DNA from: Zygnema cylindricum
Lineage: Eukaryota; Streptophyta; Zygnematophyceae; Zygnematales; Zygnemataceae
Direction: 5' to 3'
Assembly (NCBI GenBank): GCA_037447655.1
Contig: JBBHKE010002987.1
Span: forward strand, 79,687-143,686
Length of the DNA stretch: 64,000 nucleotides
Below, piece by piece: positions 1-10,582 of this stretch. The position numbers and the translations under genes were made by a program. The notes below the pieces were generated by a model. The model was not told where the DNA came from. It saw only the letters and a program-made list of their open reading frames with translations, and searched no databases. The first letter of the stretch is position 1, and each line of letters starts with the position of its first letter.

Positions 1-1183
1 GATTAGTTCACGTAATAGATGATTACACTTCTAAAAATCTTCAAAGAATCTCTAACAGCGAATTGTGACCATATATTTGTACCAGCGAAGGTAAAAAGTG
101 ACTCGTACGACATATTGAAAAAAAATTGTACGGGCGGACGAAACTTAAGATTTGTAAATGCGTACGAAAATGTCAAAATGGTTAGTGGATGGCAACAAAC
201 GCGTGAAACAATATCCTCCATCAAAGATTTTCTTACGTCTTTCGGTGGCCTCGCATCATCCCTGGCGGATGGCACATGTCATATGTGACGTGTACTCACC
301 TGGTCGCGCGGTCATCGTGGATATTTGTTCACTTTTCCACGAGACATAATGCAATTCGTTCAGGCGCTGAGAATTGACCTATTCGGGATCACTTGTTACG
401 AACTGAAAGTGTCAAACGATGTCATATCCGATTATGCATCCGACGGTCCACATTAACGCCCATAAACATGTAGAATCAAATCCCTCATTCAGTAGCCTTG
501 TTTTTCTAACATTTTTTTTTTGGTACGGCACTATACGAAATCGTACGGCTTTCAGTAACAACGTCATTTTTCCCTAATGGAACCTTGCCCTAAGTACAAA
601 ATCTCAACCACGTATCTATACGGGCGGACGGAGATTAAAATATCTAGTAGCGTCACGCTAATGTACAATATGTACATCCTTGTATTTGTCGTTGTACCAA
701 CGGTCACGAAAAGCGTTGCAAAATAAAAATTTGTACAAATGTCCATGAATGTACCATTTGTACTTTCATGTATTATCGCTGTACCACCAGAGACGCGACA
801 GGATGTCATACAACAAAGATTTTGTCGTCGAACAGGGTGGCTTTGATGTCAAAAGGTACATGCCATTTGCCACATGTAAGTTAATAGCTTCACGTCCGTC
901 TTGGATCGACTCTAACTTTTACAAGTGGACCAACACACGCGTCCAGTAAGCGCAAAGTGTCCTCCGAGAACAGTCGGAGGAGACTTGTCAGGTACTAGAT
1001 AGAAGGGGCGTTTGTGTCAAAAAATCAAAATCAGACGGTGGAAATTTTCACCAAAATTTTTGGAGAATATTAACAAATTTTTGGTAAACATCTTTTGTAA
1101 AAAAATAAAATAAAAACAGTACGGCACGGAAAGGTACTTTCCCCAGTAAAGAATCCCACTTTTTGCTTGATGGAACGTTACCC
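1..1183. other. AT-rich intergenic DNA with two orphan MITE right ends
   Basis: No gene is supported. Two right-hand terminal repeats of the MITE family described below are visible. One is at 574-590 (ending in CCTTGCCC and followed by TAA). The other is at 1168-1183 (TGATGGAACGTTACCC followed by TTA). Each is preceded by a GTACGGC-rich subterminal segment shared with the complete copies downstream. Their left ends are not found in the window, so they are either truncated or start before position 1. Confidence 0.5.
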
Positions 1184-1186
1184 TTA

Positions 1187-1939
1187 GGGTGGCGTTCCAT
1201 CATACAAAAAGTGCGGTTGTTTACAGAAATGCGAGCCTATCCGCACTACGACGTACCTCTTATTTTGTTTTCATACGCGAACAACTTTACAAAGAATCTT
1301 GCCAATATTCTCCAAAGGTCTGGGAGGTAACAATGACCGTTAGATGTTTTTTAGCAAAGCATTCGCTTCGAAAGTTTTTGTAAATGATGAACGTCGAGGA
1401 GATACATCACCATTTACAGAAAAAAATGAGCCACGACACGTTGGATAATGAATGTACGTGTCACGACGGCAAACCAACGGAAAACGAAATTTTTTGCACA
1501 TGATATATACATTCAAAAAATCAACGAAATGACGAAAGTGATCTCGTAACGAGCTTTTGTTGCCGGCCATTCGTCACACTATTTGAGGAAGCGCTCATTC
1601 GTCAAGCGAAACAGCAAAAACCCTAAAAATAATAAGTTGGTATCAGACAAGCGTTGGAAATAATGAGTTGGCATCTGACAAGGGTTTGCAAAGAGTACAA
1701 AATGTATGTGGTACAATGCCATGGTCCGCACGTACATAGTATGCAAATGACGATTTCGAGTTGCAGTTGGTCGGTGTAAAAAAAATTTGATGATTTTCAA
1801 TTTGCGATCTTATCTTACGTGGTACCATTCATTTCCGAGCACGTGGATTATAGACTCTGCGCGAGAGAACATCGTTCAAAGTGTAGCATTATGTAACGAT
1901 GTTCGTAAGATTACAGAATTTCCTGATGGAACGCCACCC
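1187..1939. mobile_element. Tourist-like MITE M1
   Basis: A perfect inverted repeat bounds this 753-bp segment: TAGGGTGGCGTTCCATCA at 1185-1202 and its exact complement at 1924-1941. TTA lies before the left GGG and TAC after the right CCC, consistent with a decayed 3-bp TTA duplication. No transposase is encoded. GGG-starting termini with TTA/TAA duplications are typical of PIF/Harbinger (Tourist-like) elements, so that assignment is an inference from termini only. It abuts the right end of another copy (1168-1183) across a shared TTA. Confidence 0.72.
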
Positions 1940-2127
1940 TACTTCGATAAACGGATATAGCGAGGGTTGACGCCTTTAAAGGTTTTTAGTGTTTCGTTGG
2001 TGTCTATTTTTCTGAAAATGTTTATTTGACATCATCATAAATTAGTGTTTATGGCCCTACAAATCTGCTGATGTACTGTGGATTTTACGATTTTGGGTAA
2101 AAAAAAACACTTTTGGAAATATAATGA
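1940..2127. other. Short spacer between MITEs
   Basis: AT-rich sequence between M1 and M2. Nothing recognisable is seen. Confidence 0.4.
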
Positions 2128-2130
2128 TTA

Positions 2131-3567
2131 AGGGTGAAGTTTCATCGGAACATTTTGTAATTGTACGGCCAACACTACAGGATGCTACATTTTGAACGTT
2201 GTTCTATCGCGCACAATCAGTAATCCACGTGCTCAAAATCTAGTGGTACCATGTAAGTTAATATCGGATATTGAAAATCGTCAATGATTTTCAAACCGAC
2301 CAAAAATCTTCATTTGCGTACCATGTACAAGCGTACCAGGTCATCGTGCAACATAACTTTTGTACTCGTTGTAGACGCCTTGGTTGGAACCACCTCATTT
2401 TTTTGGGTTACAGTACTGTTGTTTCGCGTGACGAATGTGCGTTGCCAAAAATAGTGTGACGAATGGGTGCCAACAAAAATATCGTGACGAAAGTACGTTA
2501 CGAGATTTCTTTTGTGTTGTTAGTTGAAGTTTTAATGGTTAAAGGTGGACTTCCATTAGGCGTACTTGTAATTGTACTGAAAATTTTACTAAAGGGAGTG
2601 CTTTCCATTTGGTCGCGTCAGTAAACCACTTTTTATTTGCGTGGTTTATTCTCGTTGGTAGCACGTAGGTTAATATTAGATGTTTAAAACCTTGAAAGAA
2701 TCTTAGATTGCAATTTCTGAACGTAATTTCTACACGAACGGAGGTAATATCTGTAACAGCGGAGGAAATATCTGTTTCAACAGAGGAAATATCTGTATGA
2801 GCAGAGGTAATTAATACCTCGTACAAACGACATTAAATGTACTACCCAGAAATTCAAAATGCAACGACAAAAAGACAGCGACAAACTTTGACGGTGGGAG
2901 CGTGAGAGGATAATTTATGCGGATTCGCAACCACCCATGCCGAAGGCACATGGCCCTTTTGACGTGTTCGCACATATGTGCGTGCTCCTCGTGGATTTTT
3001 TTGACCTTTTCTACGCGGCCTATTTTTACACATTATGTATTTGAGAACTGTCCTCCTTGTGCATGGTCTTAACAAACAATAAGGTTGGTGATGTGGCGTC
3101 TCGGATAAAAAAGCTTAATATAATCCGACAATTAGAATTTACGCTTACAACCTTGGAAATCTTCTTGTAATGTTATTTTCTTTGAAAATGAAAAATTTAT
3201 GTATAGAGCTGTACGAAACGGTACGGCCGTCAGTAAAAAACCCCATTTTTTTGCTAATGGAAGTCCACCCTAAATCATTTGCGAAATTCTTTGATTTACA
3301 TTGATTGTCATCTTGACAGGTGTGCTCATTATCTTGCGTGTAGTGATGTACCTCGCGAAGTACATCACCATTTACATAAACTTTTAAAGCGAAGGCTTCG
3401 CGGGGAAATATCCAACGGTCACTGTTACCTCGCTAACCTTCGTAGAATATTGGCAAGATTTTATACAATGTTGTTCGCGTAAAAAGAAAAATAAAAGGTA
3501 CGGAGTAGTATAGAAAGGTTTGAATTTTTGTAAACAACCTTATTTTTCGTCCGATGGAACTTCACCC
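2131..3567. mobile_element. Tourist-like MITE M2 (outer, interrupted)
   Basis: The left end at about 2128-2152 (TTAAGGGTGAAGTTTCATCG) pairs with the right end at 3550-3570 (CGATGGAACTTCACCCTAA). The two ends are closer to each other than to those of M1 or M3, which supports a single element. It is interrupted by M3 (2542-3270), so its own length is about 700 bp, close to M1. No coding capacity is seen. Confidence 0.65.
2542..3270. mobile_element. Tourist-like MITE M3 nested in M2
   Basis: The left end AAGGTGGACTTCCATTAG (after TTA 2539-2541) is the near-complement of the right end at 3254-3270 (CTAATGGAAGTCCACCC, followed by TAA 3271-3273). The length is 729 bp. The GTACGG-rich subterminal sequence resembles M1 and M2. 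It lies wholly inside M2 and so inserted later. Confidence 0.66.
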
Positions 3568-3570
3568 TAA

Positions 3571-3805
3571 GTCCAACAGCGATGGGCAGTGTAATGCATA
3601 TAATAAAAACCAGTAAAACACTAAATATCCATTAGGGAGTCAGATATTGCGATGCTGGTATTTTTCCATATCGGCTCAACTTATCGCTAGACTTCAACGT
3701 CAACTTAATAACCAATATAAAAATATGATTTATCAATTATCGTGAAATAAAAAGTACACACATGTCGATATTTGATTAGTGATTACCAGTACAATTTACC
3801 TTTTA
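3571..3805. other. Spacer between M2 and M4
   Basis: AT-rich sequence with no ORF or repeat that can be supported. Confidence 0.4.
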
Positions 3806-4288
3806 GGGTGTGTTCCCATGTGTTGAAGTAAGGGTTTTTTTCTATTGTTTTTACAAAAAAAGGGACTGGCAACGACAAAATCTTACGCCGTACAAAAATG
3901 GGCAAGAACCAACAGACATTTTGCGTCATTTTGCAACTTTGGAAAGTACGTCAATTTGGCGTTACTATCAATTGGACCCACTTCACGTCACGCCAACTTA
4001 TCTTCACACTTGTATTTGAATTAAACCGCGACCTCATTTTAATTGGAACAATATCTTATTGACGAATAGCAAAACAATATTGCACTTATGAAACGTCTTC
4101 AAAAAGTTTTGAACGAAGGAAAGTACACGCTGTTTTCTCCCTTGCTCGTCACACGGATGTACGTACGAAAATGACAAGCATGTACGTAAAAAAAATATTT
4201 GGGGTATTGGACCTCAACTGTTATTCATAAGTCCTTCGCAAAAGTTTACGTCGTCCTCGTCTCTCCCTCTTTTTCTCACTCAACCGCT

Positions 4289-4293
4289 CCTCT
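4289..4293. repeat. Target-site duplication of Copia-A, left copy
   Basis: CCTCT immediately before the LTR; the same five bases follow the 3' LTR at 10205-10209. Confidence 0.9.
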
Positions 4294-4861
4294 TGTTAGG
4301 ATATTGTACTGAGCACTTACTTAGCGACGAGATACTCTCGTAGCTAAAGTAGCGACGACTAGCGACGAAAGTAGTCTCGTCGCTAGATATTTGAAGTGAC
4401 ATAGAATTTAGCGACGAAGTAGTTTCGTCGCTGGATATTTGAAGTGACGTAGAAAATGTTTGTTCGTTTCGTTTCACGCAAGTTCTGGTCGTACCGTACA
4501 AGCGACGTGGAAATTATTTGTTCGTTTTGGTTCATATAAAGTCTAGTCGTACCGTGTAGTTCAAGTCGGTTCACGGTTGAACTTTTCTAGTCTCACCGTG
4601 TTGTTAAAACTGGTTCGTAGTTTTCGGTCGTATGTTTCGGCGCGTTGACTCTTACACGTTTTAGTTGTGTACATATATATACTTGTTGGGACTTAGTGGT
4701 TATCTATCTTTTGTAGTCGAAGCTTGTTAAGGAGGCGTAGAAAGGTCATAAGTAAAAGGAAGGAAGAAAATGAGTTGTATTTGCATTGTGCTTAATATAT
4801 TGAATGCTTTTGGAGGAACACCATTGTTGTGTGTGTATTTTATTTGGTTTCTAATCTTTCA
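4294..4861 (+). repeat. Copia-A 5' LTR
   Basis: Starts TGTTAGGATATT and ends ATCTTTCA. The proximal 140 bp carry repeated AGCGACGA motifs that form inverted pairs (4360-4368 with 4377-4385; 4410-4418 with 4424-4432). A TATA-like stretch (TACATATATATACTTG) lies near 4670-4685, placing the probable transcription start in the last 170 bp. Its partner is the 3' LTR at 9638-10204. Confidence 0.95.
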
Positions 4862-4863
4862 AT

Positions 4864-4875
4864 TGGTATCACAGC
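4864..4875 (+). promoter_or_regulatory. Copia-A primer-binding site
   Basis: TGGTATCACAGC lies two bases after the LTR. It matches the conventional plant copia site TGGTATCAGAGC (complement of the initiator tRNA-Met 3' end) with one mismatch. This contrasts with the half-tRNA sites of Copia-B, -C and -E. Confidence 0.85.
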
Positions 4876-4899
4876 GGGTTACTGGCAACACTTGCCGGT

Positions 4900-5741
4900 A
4901 TGGCGGAGAAAGGGAAATCCCCGGCGGAATCTAGTGGAGGAGCTAGTGGGGGAGTTAATGGAGGAGGAGTTACATGGACACAATATGATGAGTATGACAA
5001 ACGGGGGGAGAAAAATGTGAAGATGGACGAAGGAACGTTTGAACGCTTTCAAGATTTTCTCAAAACACAAGAAGATGATGGAGATGGAGGAGTAAGTGGA
5101 GACTCACGCAATTCAAAGAAAACAAAGAACAAAAAGGGAAAATCTAAACTTTATGAGGAAGAGGAGGAGAGCGACGATGATGATCTTAAAGTGTTTAATA
5201 AGACCATTGTCTTCACGTGTTCTAACTGTGCAATTTGGAAAAGATACATTCGAGGAGCATTCACAGTGAAAAAACTTTGGGACATCGTAATCGGGGAAGA
5301 AACACGACCGGATCCTTTAGAGGATCCGGCTGGAGCAAAGAAGTGGGACAACAAAGATACAGCGGCCTCCACCGCACGAATACAAAGTTGTGCCAGTTCT
5401 ATGCATTAACATCTTCTATGCATTAACATCTTCTAACTCATGATAGGGCTTATGATTGTTGGACCGCTTTGCAAAATGCGTTTGAAAAAGGATTTGAGGC
5501 AAATGAAAATTATCTCTTTGAGGAGTATATTGGGTTTAGAATGAAGGACAATGAGTCCATTGATGATGGAGTCAAAAGGTTTTATGTTATCATAGAACAA
5601 CTTAACTCACTCAATAACTTCCCTACAGAAAAAGAGAGGTTGTTTGATTTCATGAGGAGTCTTCCAAGCAAGTTTGGGGTAGCAAAGGAGGTCATCAAGG
5701 GCCTGAGAAACCGACAATGGCATATGCTATCAACCACTTGA
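4900..5741 (+). pseudogene. gag: Copia-A gag, N-terminal and middle part, disrupted
   Basis: The ATG at 4900 lies 38 bases after the LTR and opens a frame starting MAEKGKSPAESSGG. It continues through VKKLWDIVIGEE, resembling the copia gag (UBN2-type) region. A direct 17-bp duplication (5398-5414 and 5415-5431, each containing ATGCATTAAC) brings in a stop near 5407. The gag frame resumes from about 5440 as AYDCWTALQNAFEKGF...VKRFYVIIEQLNSLNNFPTE and then shifts at about 5717. It would supply the capsid of the virus-like particle. As it stands it cannot give one continuous protein. Confidence 0.8.
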
Positions 5742-6739
5742 AGAGTAGGGAGAAGGAGAAGGCAACATCGAAAGAAGAAAATAAAGGGTCATCTTATCCG
5801 AGATATCAGTATGAGGATGACGTAGGAGCTTACAACTTTAGGGGATCTAGGGGGAGAGGAGGTGGACCTCGTGGACGAGGAGGCGGGTCACAGGGCCTAG
5901 GGAGAGGCTCATATCAAGGTGATACCTCTCAGATGACATGCTACAATTGTAAAGAGACTGGGCATGGCTCATTTGAATGCCCAGACAAGAGCAAACAGTG
6001 TAACACTTGTCATAAATGGGGACACACTAGTCGCGGTTGTTATCAAAACAAGGGAAACGGTCGCGGAGGGGGACAGTGCAGAGGTGGAGGAAATAGAGGA
6101 AGTGGAAGTAGCTCATCAGGTAGAGAAGATTTTGTCAAGGATGGGCCAATGGGACAAGATCAAGCATTTTTCGTTTCACTTATCGAGGATTCACAGGAAA
6201 AGAAGGAGGATATCCTATTTGACATACGAGGCAAGAAGAGTAAGGGAAAATTTAACAGTTGGATCATAGATTCAGGTGCTACACATCACATGTGTTCAGA
6301 TCCAGGTCTGTACAGTGACATTCAAAAACTCAGTATACCAAAATACATCATAGTGGCTAATGGTTCGATGATGGTCATCGATACAGTGGGAACAGTACGG
6401 TTGGATCTACCGACACAAGATAGCGAAGGGAAAACTAGAGTCAATAGAGTACGCTTTAACAATATGCTTTATAATCCGGGGGGGTGCATTAATCTCTTAA
6501 GTGTCCCACAACTTCAAAAGAAAGGAGGAAGAGCCACATGCTTGGAAGGAGGTAGAATCATTTTGAGTAGTAAAACAGGACCATTTGTAGAAGGCATTGT
6601 GACTGAAAATATGCAAAGAAGGTTGATTTGGAGAAAACCAGAAAATAGGACAGCGGATGAAGAAGGTCATATCCATTCGGCAGAGGTCAACAAGGAGGAC
6701 CTCACGTTGTGGCACAATCGTATGTGTCACACTTCATAG
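5717..6739 (+). pseudogene. Copia-A gag C-terminus (two zinc knuckles), protease and start of pre-integrase region
   Basis: The 340-residue open frame has a Gly/Arg-rich linker, then two CCHC knuckles in tandem: CYNCKETGHGSFEC (residues ~75-88) and CNTCHKWGHTSRGC (~94-107). Next come the aspartic protease motif WIIDSGATHHM (Asp intact) and the GAG-pre-integrase motif LTLWHNRMCH at the end. Two knuckles rather than the usual one is a notable feature of this family. The frame stops at 6737 just inside the pre-integrase domain. Confidence 0.88.
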
Positions 6740-8007
6740 AGGAACATTAAGGAGATGATTCGTCATGGGGCGGTTTGAGGAATAGATGTGGCAACAGGAG
6801 AGAAGGTCACTTGATGTGTTGGATGCACAAAAGGGAAGCATAAAAGGAAGCCTTATCTGGTGAAAGATTTTCAATTCAAAGCGAATGGCCCTCTAGATCT
6901 AGTTCATGTAGATCTTTGTGGGGACACACATCTATAAACCATTGGAGAAATAAATATATTATGGTGATAGTTGATGATTTCAGCAGGAAGACATGGGTAT
7001 ATCTTTGAATAGCTAAGGCAGACGCTCTTGAAACATTTAAAGACTTTGTGGTTATGGCTGAGAGGGAAAGGGGGAGGCAGGTAAAGGCAGTACGCTCGGA
7101 CTGCGGAGGATAATTTCTTGCTTTCGTTGATTATTGTAAAGAGACGGGTATTAAGCAGCAGTTCACGGCTCCTTATTCCCCACAATCGAATGGAATAGCA
7201 AAGAGGAATAACCGAACATTGCAAGAGATGGTGCGAGCCATGCTCCATACGACGAAACTCACACATCGTCTTTGGGGAGAAGCAATCAGGGCAGCTAACC
7301 ATATTACAAACATGAGAATAAACTCCGCTTTGGGCAACAAAACATTGGAGGAACTTTGGAGTGGACAAATACCTACGGTAAAACACTTAAGGATTTGGGG
7401 ATGTGAGGCTATGGGATACATAGAGGAAAGAAATCGGGAGGGAAAGTTTGTTGCACAGTCATGGGAAGGATATTTTGTGGGATATAGTGAGAACTCAATG
7501 CACTATACGATTTACAACCAAGTTATTAGAAGGGTTAAAGAGTCTAAAAATGTGGAGTTTAATGAGAACTTAGAATGGATGGTGAAAGGAGCTAATGAGT
7601 CCAAACGAGCTGAAGATTATGAGAAGGAGAGTCATTGTGAGAAATTCATTGGAGAGGAGGAAGAGGACGAATTTTTGATAGAGGTAGGGACAAAGAAAAA
7701 GGTGCGATTTGTAAAGAAACCTTTAGAGAAAGTTCTGACACCTAAGCTTAGCGGCACCGAATCACAAGGAGATAAGGTCATAACAGAATCACCCACTGGC
7801 ACTGACAACGTGACATCAAAAAAGACACCCCTAGAGAAAGAGGATGATGACAAGATTGAGAACACTGATTCGGATAAGGAATTTGCAGAAGACGTATGGA
7901 GAAATAAAAGATCCACTACAGGGATGACACTGGAACGATTCTCATCTGGACTGTCATATAAAAAGCAAACCAGCTACCAGAGGGCAAGTCGGCACTATCT
8001 AGATTAG
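6740..8007 (+). pseudogene. Copia-A integrase, broken
   Basis: The first catalytic Asp region (DLVHVDLCGD) and MVIVDDFSRKTWVY are readable from about 6895-7010 but end in a stop. VRSDCGG followed by a stop stands in place of the usual DNGGE block. From 7219 a clean frame carries QEMVRAMLHTTKLTHRLWGEA, the chromodomain-like WEGYFVGYSENS segment and an acidic linker. The block that should supply the catalytic Glu reads NGIAKRNNRT near 7190, with Lys in place of Glu. The enzyme is inactive. Confidence 0.85.
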
Positions 8008-8107
8008 CTTCTTTTGGATCTGCATACTCTGAGGGCCAATGGAGGTCTCAGAGTTTCAAAAATCGTCCGGCGGATCCTCAATCTTATCAAGAGGCTCGAG
8101 ACTCGGA

Positions 8108-8792
8108 CGAATGGGAGGAGAAGTGAAAACCGACGTTTATCAAAGAATTTAATTATGTAAAATCAAATGGGTGTTTTGAAGAGGTAGATTTACCGGTTGG
8201 TAAGAAGGCGATAGACTCAAAGTGGGTTTTTAAGACAAAGACGGGAGCTTCAGAAGAAATTCTTAAGTATAAGGCACGGTTGGTATGTAAGGGCTTCCAG
8301 CAGAAGGAAGGTATTGACTATTCGGAGACATTTGCCCCTGTAGTTAAGTTTGATTCATTGCGCACAATTATTTAAATGGCAGTGGCGGGAGGAATGCACA
8401 TCCAACAGATGGATGTAAAGACGGCCTTTTTAAATGGTGAATTGGAGGAGGAGGTGTATATGAAAATTCCAAAAGGAGTTCTTGGAAAGAATGGTAAGGT
8501 ATGGAGGTTGTGGAAGGCTTTGTATGGTTTGAAGCAGGCAGCGAGAACATGGAACCATAAACTTCACAAAGTTTTACTAATTCTGGGATTTAAGAGACTT
8601 ACTTACAGTAGATTGTGGAGTGTATATTTGGGGAGAAGGTTGGGACATGATAATATTTAGTGTATACGTCGATGAATTTATTTCCATCTCTCACAACTTG
8701 GAGTTACTTGGGGAATTGAAGATTGAATTTCGAAAGCACTTTAGAATTACAGATTTAGGGGATGCGGAGTACATTGTGGGATTCAATTTCAG
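8108..8792 (+). pseudogene. Copia-A reverse transcriptase, broken
   Basis: Copia RT motifs run over frames separated by stops: AIDSKWVFKTKTG (8208), ARLVCKGFQQKEGIDYSETFAPV (8276), then from 8376 HIQQMDVKTAFLNGELEEEVYMKIPKG and LWKALYGLKQAARTWNHKLHKVL. The active-site motif near 8665 reads YVDE instead of YVDD. A stop at 8361 and a frame change near 8600 separate the blocks. Confidence 0.85.
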
Positions 8793-9602
8793 ATGAGGAG
8801 GAACGGAGACATTAAATTCAGCCCAGAGCAATATGCAAAAGAGGTACTAGAAAGAGTTGGGTTCATAGATTCTAAGCCACGTAGAACTCCCCTTGATCCT
8901 CGTGACAAGTCTTCTAACTTTGTTAAAAGTCCTGAGGTTGATGCCTCCTATAGGGAAGCGGTCGGAAGCTTAATGTATTTGAGTATCGGTACTAGGCCAG
9001 ACATTAGTGCCACAGTGAGTGTGGTTAGTCAGTATTGTAGCAATCCAAAAAAAATACATTGGGAGGCAATGAAGAGAATCTTTAGATATTTGGCTGGAAC
9101 ACTTAGTCTTGGAATTGTTTATAGGAAAGGTGAGAGCTTGAGTTGTTATGGATATTGTGATGCCGACTATGGAGGGGACCATGATACAGGAAGGTCTACG
9201 TCAGGATATATGTTTTTACTTGCAGAAGAAGCTATCTCGTGGAATTCCCGTTTGCAACCTACTGTGGCACTTTCATCAATGGAGGCGGAGTATATGGCTG
9301 CATGTGATGTTGCGAAGAATGCTGTGTGGATTAAAGAATTTCTATCGAAGGTTGGAGTGGAAAAATAATGCATGCAAATACTAAGTGATAATATGTCTTC
9401 CATTGCACTTAGTAAAAATCCTATTTTGCATAAGCGCACTAAACACATTAAAATTCAGTGGCATTTTGTTCGAGATTTGGTTGCGGAAAAAGAAGTTGAA
9501 TTTTTGTTTGTTCCTACAAAAGAACAAGCTGCTGATATGTTAACGAAAGCAACATTGAAGGAAGTCTATGAAATGGGAAAGAAGTTAGTGGGCATGGAGT
9601 AA
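8793..9602 (+). pseudogene. Copia-A RT connection and RNase H, one frame break
   Basis: An open frame from 8793 has YAKEVLERVGF, EAVGSLMYLSIGTRPDISATVSVVSQ, then RNase H blocks YCDADYGGDHDTGRSTSGY and LSSMEAEYMAACDVAKNAVWIKEFL. A stop at 9366 interrupts just before LSDNMSSIALSKNPILHKRTKHIKIQWHFVRD, which completes RNase H and ends at 9602. The polypurine tract and 3' LTR follow within 40 bp. Catalytic Asp, Glu and Asp residues look preserved. Confidence 0.88.
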
Positions 9603-9637
9603 GAGGGGGCTTTGAGTGTCTTAGTAAGAGGGGGAAT

Positions 9638-10204
9638 GTTAGGATATTGTACTAAGCACTTACTTAGCGACGAGATACTCTCGTAGCCAAAGTAGCGACG
9701 ACTAGCGACGAAAAAAGTCGCGTCGCTATATATTTGAAGTGACGTAGAAGTTAGCGACGAAGTAGTTTTGTCGCCGGATATTTGAAGTGACGTAGAAATT
9801 GTTTGTTCGTTTCGTTTCACGCAAGTTCTGGTCGTACCGTACAAGTGACTTGGAAATTATTTGTTCGTTTTAGTTCGTGTAAAGTCTAGTCGTACCGTGT
9901 AGTTCAAGTCGGTTCATGGTTGACCTTTTCTAGTCTTACCGTGTTGTTCAAGCCGGTTCGTAGTTTTCGGCCGTTTGTTTCGGCGCGTTTACTCTTACAC
10001 GTTTTAGTTGTGTACATATATATACTTGTTGGGACTTAGTGGTTATCTATCTTTTGTAGTCGAAGCTTGTTAAGGAGGCGTAGAAAGGTCATAAGTAAAA
10101 GGAAGGAAGAAAATGAGTTGTATTTGCGTTGTGCTTAATATATTGAATGCTTTTGGAGGAACACCATTGTTGTGTGTGTATTTTATTTGGTTTGTAATCT
10201 TTCA
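9638..10204 (+). repeat. Copia-A 3' LTR
   Basis: TGTTAGG...CTTTCA, colinear with 4294-4861, preceded by a purine-rich tract (AAGAGGGGGAA). It is followed by the CCTCT duplication at 10205-10209. The first inverted AGCGACG pair is retained despite substitutions; the second is broken. Confidence 0.95.
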
Positions 10205-10209
10205 CCTCT

Positions 10210-10582
10210 TTCTCTTTTCTCTATATGTAAATGCACGAATAATAGTATCATATGAAAGATTTTTTTTTTAAATTTTAAATTTCATTTTTGGTGTTAGTTT
10301 GATGGCATATCGAATGATAAAAGTTAAGAAAATGAAATCTGGAAGCCATGGCTGAAAGTTTACGTAGTGATGACGTCACAAGGTAGCATGACTTCGTTAT
10401 GTCATAAAACCCAAACATCTAAAATATCACAAAAACCTCGGCGTCTATAACCGTCGCCTAATTTGTAGACGTCACTAATTTTAGGAAGTTTCGTAGTTGT
10501 CAAAATTTGGTTTCGTAGATTGCTGCACATTTTGTAGACGTCTACAATCGTCATATATTTGAAGTAATGAAGGCGCAAGTAA
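10210..10582. other. Remainder of MITE M4, right of Copia-A
   Basis: AT-rich non-coding sequence assigned to M4's interior from the terminal-repeat pairing. It contains several short GTAGACGTC-like repeats (about 10460-10560). No ORF is supported. Confidence 0.4.

Larger units (their letters stand above)
4294..10204 (+). mobile_element. Copia-A, full-length Ty1/copia retrotransposon, coding regions decayed
   Basis: This 5.9-kb element has 568-bp and 567-bp LTRs (TGTTAGG...CTTTCA), perfect CCTCT target duplications, a primer-binding site at 4864, a polypurine tract at about 9625-9637, and the copia gene order gag, protease, integrase, reverse transcriptase, RNase H. The LTRs differ at a few percent of positions by eye, so insertion is fairly recent. 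The reading frames are nevertheless broken by stops, frame changes and a 17-bp duplication. Key catalytic residues are also altered (integrase Glu to Lys, RT motif YVDE), so it cannot be autonomous now. Confidence 0.95.
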
